Made by a program: the position numbers and the translations under genes. This document shows positions 63,832 to 64,000 of a stretch of 64,000 nucleotides of DNA, in pieces. Numbering within the stretch: the first letter of the stretch is position 1; every line of letters begins with the position of its first letter. The stretch is taken from positions 69,728 to 133,727 of the forward strand of contig NZ_JADPCJ010000003.1 of NCBI RefSeq assembly GCF_015670795.1, given 5' to 3'. Below the pieces are notes generated by a model. That model had not been told where the DNA came from. It did not search any database and worked only from the letters and a program-made list of their open reading frames with translations. The stretch is from Collinsella aerofaciens (GTDB lineage: Bacteria; Actinomycetota; Coriobacteriia; Coriobacteriales; Coriobacteriaceae).

Positions 63832-63999
63832 TTAATCCCCGAAGACCGAGGACGAAGGGACCCGATGGGTTTCCCTCTGAATGCATTCCGCACTGATATC
63901 TTCTGTATTGAAGACGTCGATGGTGCACCCGTATACCATTGACGTCGACACCATCAGATGCGGACCGCGCGGTGACCCCACATTCCGCTGGCGCCCACG
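63832..63999 (-). CDS. C-terminal end of an unidentified protein (cut by window edge)
   Basis: The frame open from the right edge reads 55 residues ending VYGCTIDVFNTEDISAEC...SSSVFGD and a TAA at 63832, about 45 nt before a terminator. That layout fits the 3' end of a real gene. The codon pattern is ordinary for this genome but the piece is too short to identify. Confidence 0.4.
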   Translation of the reverse strand, partial: RGRQRNVGSPRGPHLMVSTSMVYGCTIDVFNTEDISAECIQRETHRVPSSSVFGD

Positions 64000-64000
64000 G

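Noticed and set aside
63737..63928. 63-codon minus-strand frame at the right edge
   Set aside because: It runs through the terminator hairpin at 63752-63787 and is very Arg-rich. The neighbouring frame ending at 63832 is more protein-like.

Overview
The window looks like a chromosomal segment of a high-GC gut actinobacterium of the class Coriobacteriia, most likely Collinsella. This is an inference from gene content and sequence style: an actinobacterial GlnR-type regulator behind glnA, dense pectin/uronate catabolism, GntP permeases, Feo iron transport and a Lar lactate-racemase set. No rRNA or other species-level marker is present. Most genes lie on the minus strand in short operons, each ending in a hairpin.

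Layout. 0-6.6 kb: start of ligA, an HtrA protease, a glnA-glnR operon, and a HepT/MNT toxin-antitoxin pair whose antitoxin carries an extra DinJ-like N-terminus. 5.5-13.1 kb: a LacI regulator divergent from kdgK-eda, a GntR/GntP pair, a HIT protein and a YitT-type membrane protein. 13.1-16.1 kb: an AAA ATPase behind 10-bp phased repeats, then a decayed integrative element (broken integrase, arm-like repeats, 3' half of tRNA-Met). 16.3-19.6 kb: an alkyltransferase-like protein, an MFS exporter with a CBS protein, and an ArsC/Spx-like protein. 19.7-29.2 kb: sugar-acid dehydratase plus GntP with an FCD regulator, kduD-dhuI, and two flavin/Fe-S oxidoreductases. 29.3-45.1 kb: a pectin cluster (TIM-barrel isomerase, GH105, two esterases, a pectin methylesterase-esterase fusion, GH28, GPH transporter, uxaCBA, LacI regulator). 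45.2-51 kb: feoAAB with a Cys-rich partner, HPr, an APC permease. 51-56 kb: ebgA-ebgC and its LacI regulator. 56-64 kb: aspS, serB, larB-larC1-tetR convergent with larA-larD, and the tail of an unknown gene.

How it works together. Oligogalacturonides enter through the GPH transporter and are cut and de-esterified inside the cell, since none of the pectin enzymes has an evident signal peptide. Galacturonate goes through UxaC/UxaB/UxaA, and unsaturated uronate through DhuI/KduD. Both routes meet at 2-keto-3-deoxygluconate, which KdgK and Eda turn into pyruvate and glyceraldehyde-3-phosphate. One palindrome, GTGAACGTTCAC, sits in front of kduD, GH105, the GPH transporter, uxaC and the YitT gene. 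A second, ACGAAACCGATTTCGT, sits in front of kdgK and the YitT gene.

Most unusual are two leader RNA structures shared by the kdgK-eda operon and the YitT-type gene. One is a hairpin with an 18-bp stem whose sequence differs almost completely between copies, while pairing, loop length and loop core are kept. The other is a multi-helix element with an invariant 15-nt internal block, and one copy ends in a stem plus U-tract like an attenuator. The window is also very rich in long intergenic inverted repeats, including a repeat family and a tandem array of 62-nt hairpins with co-varying stems.
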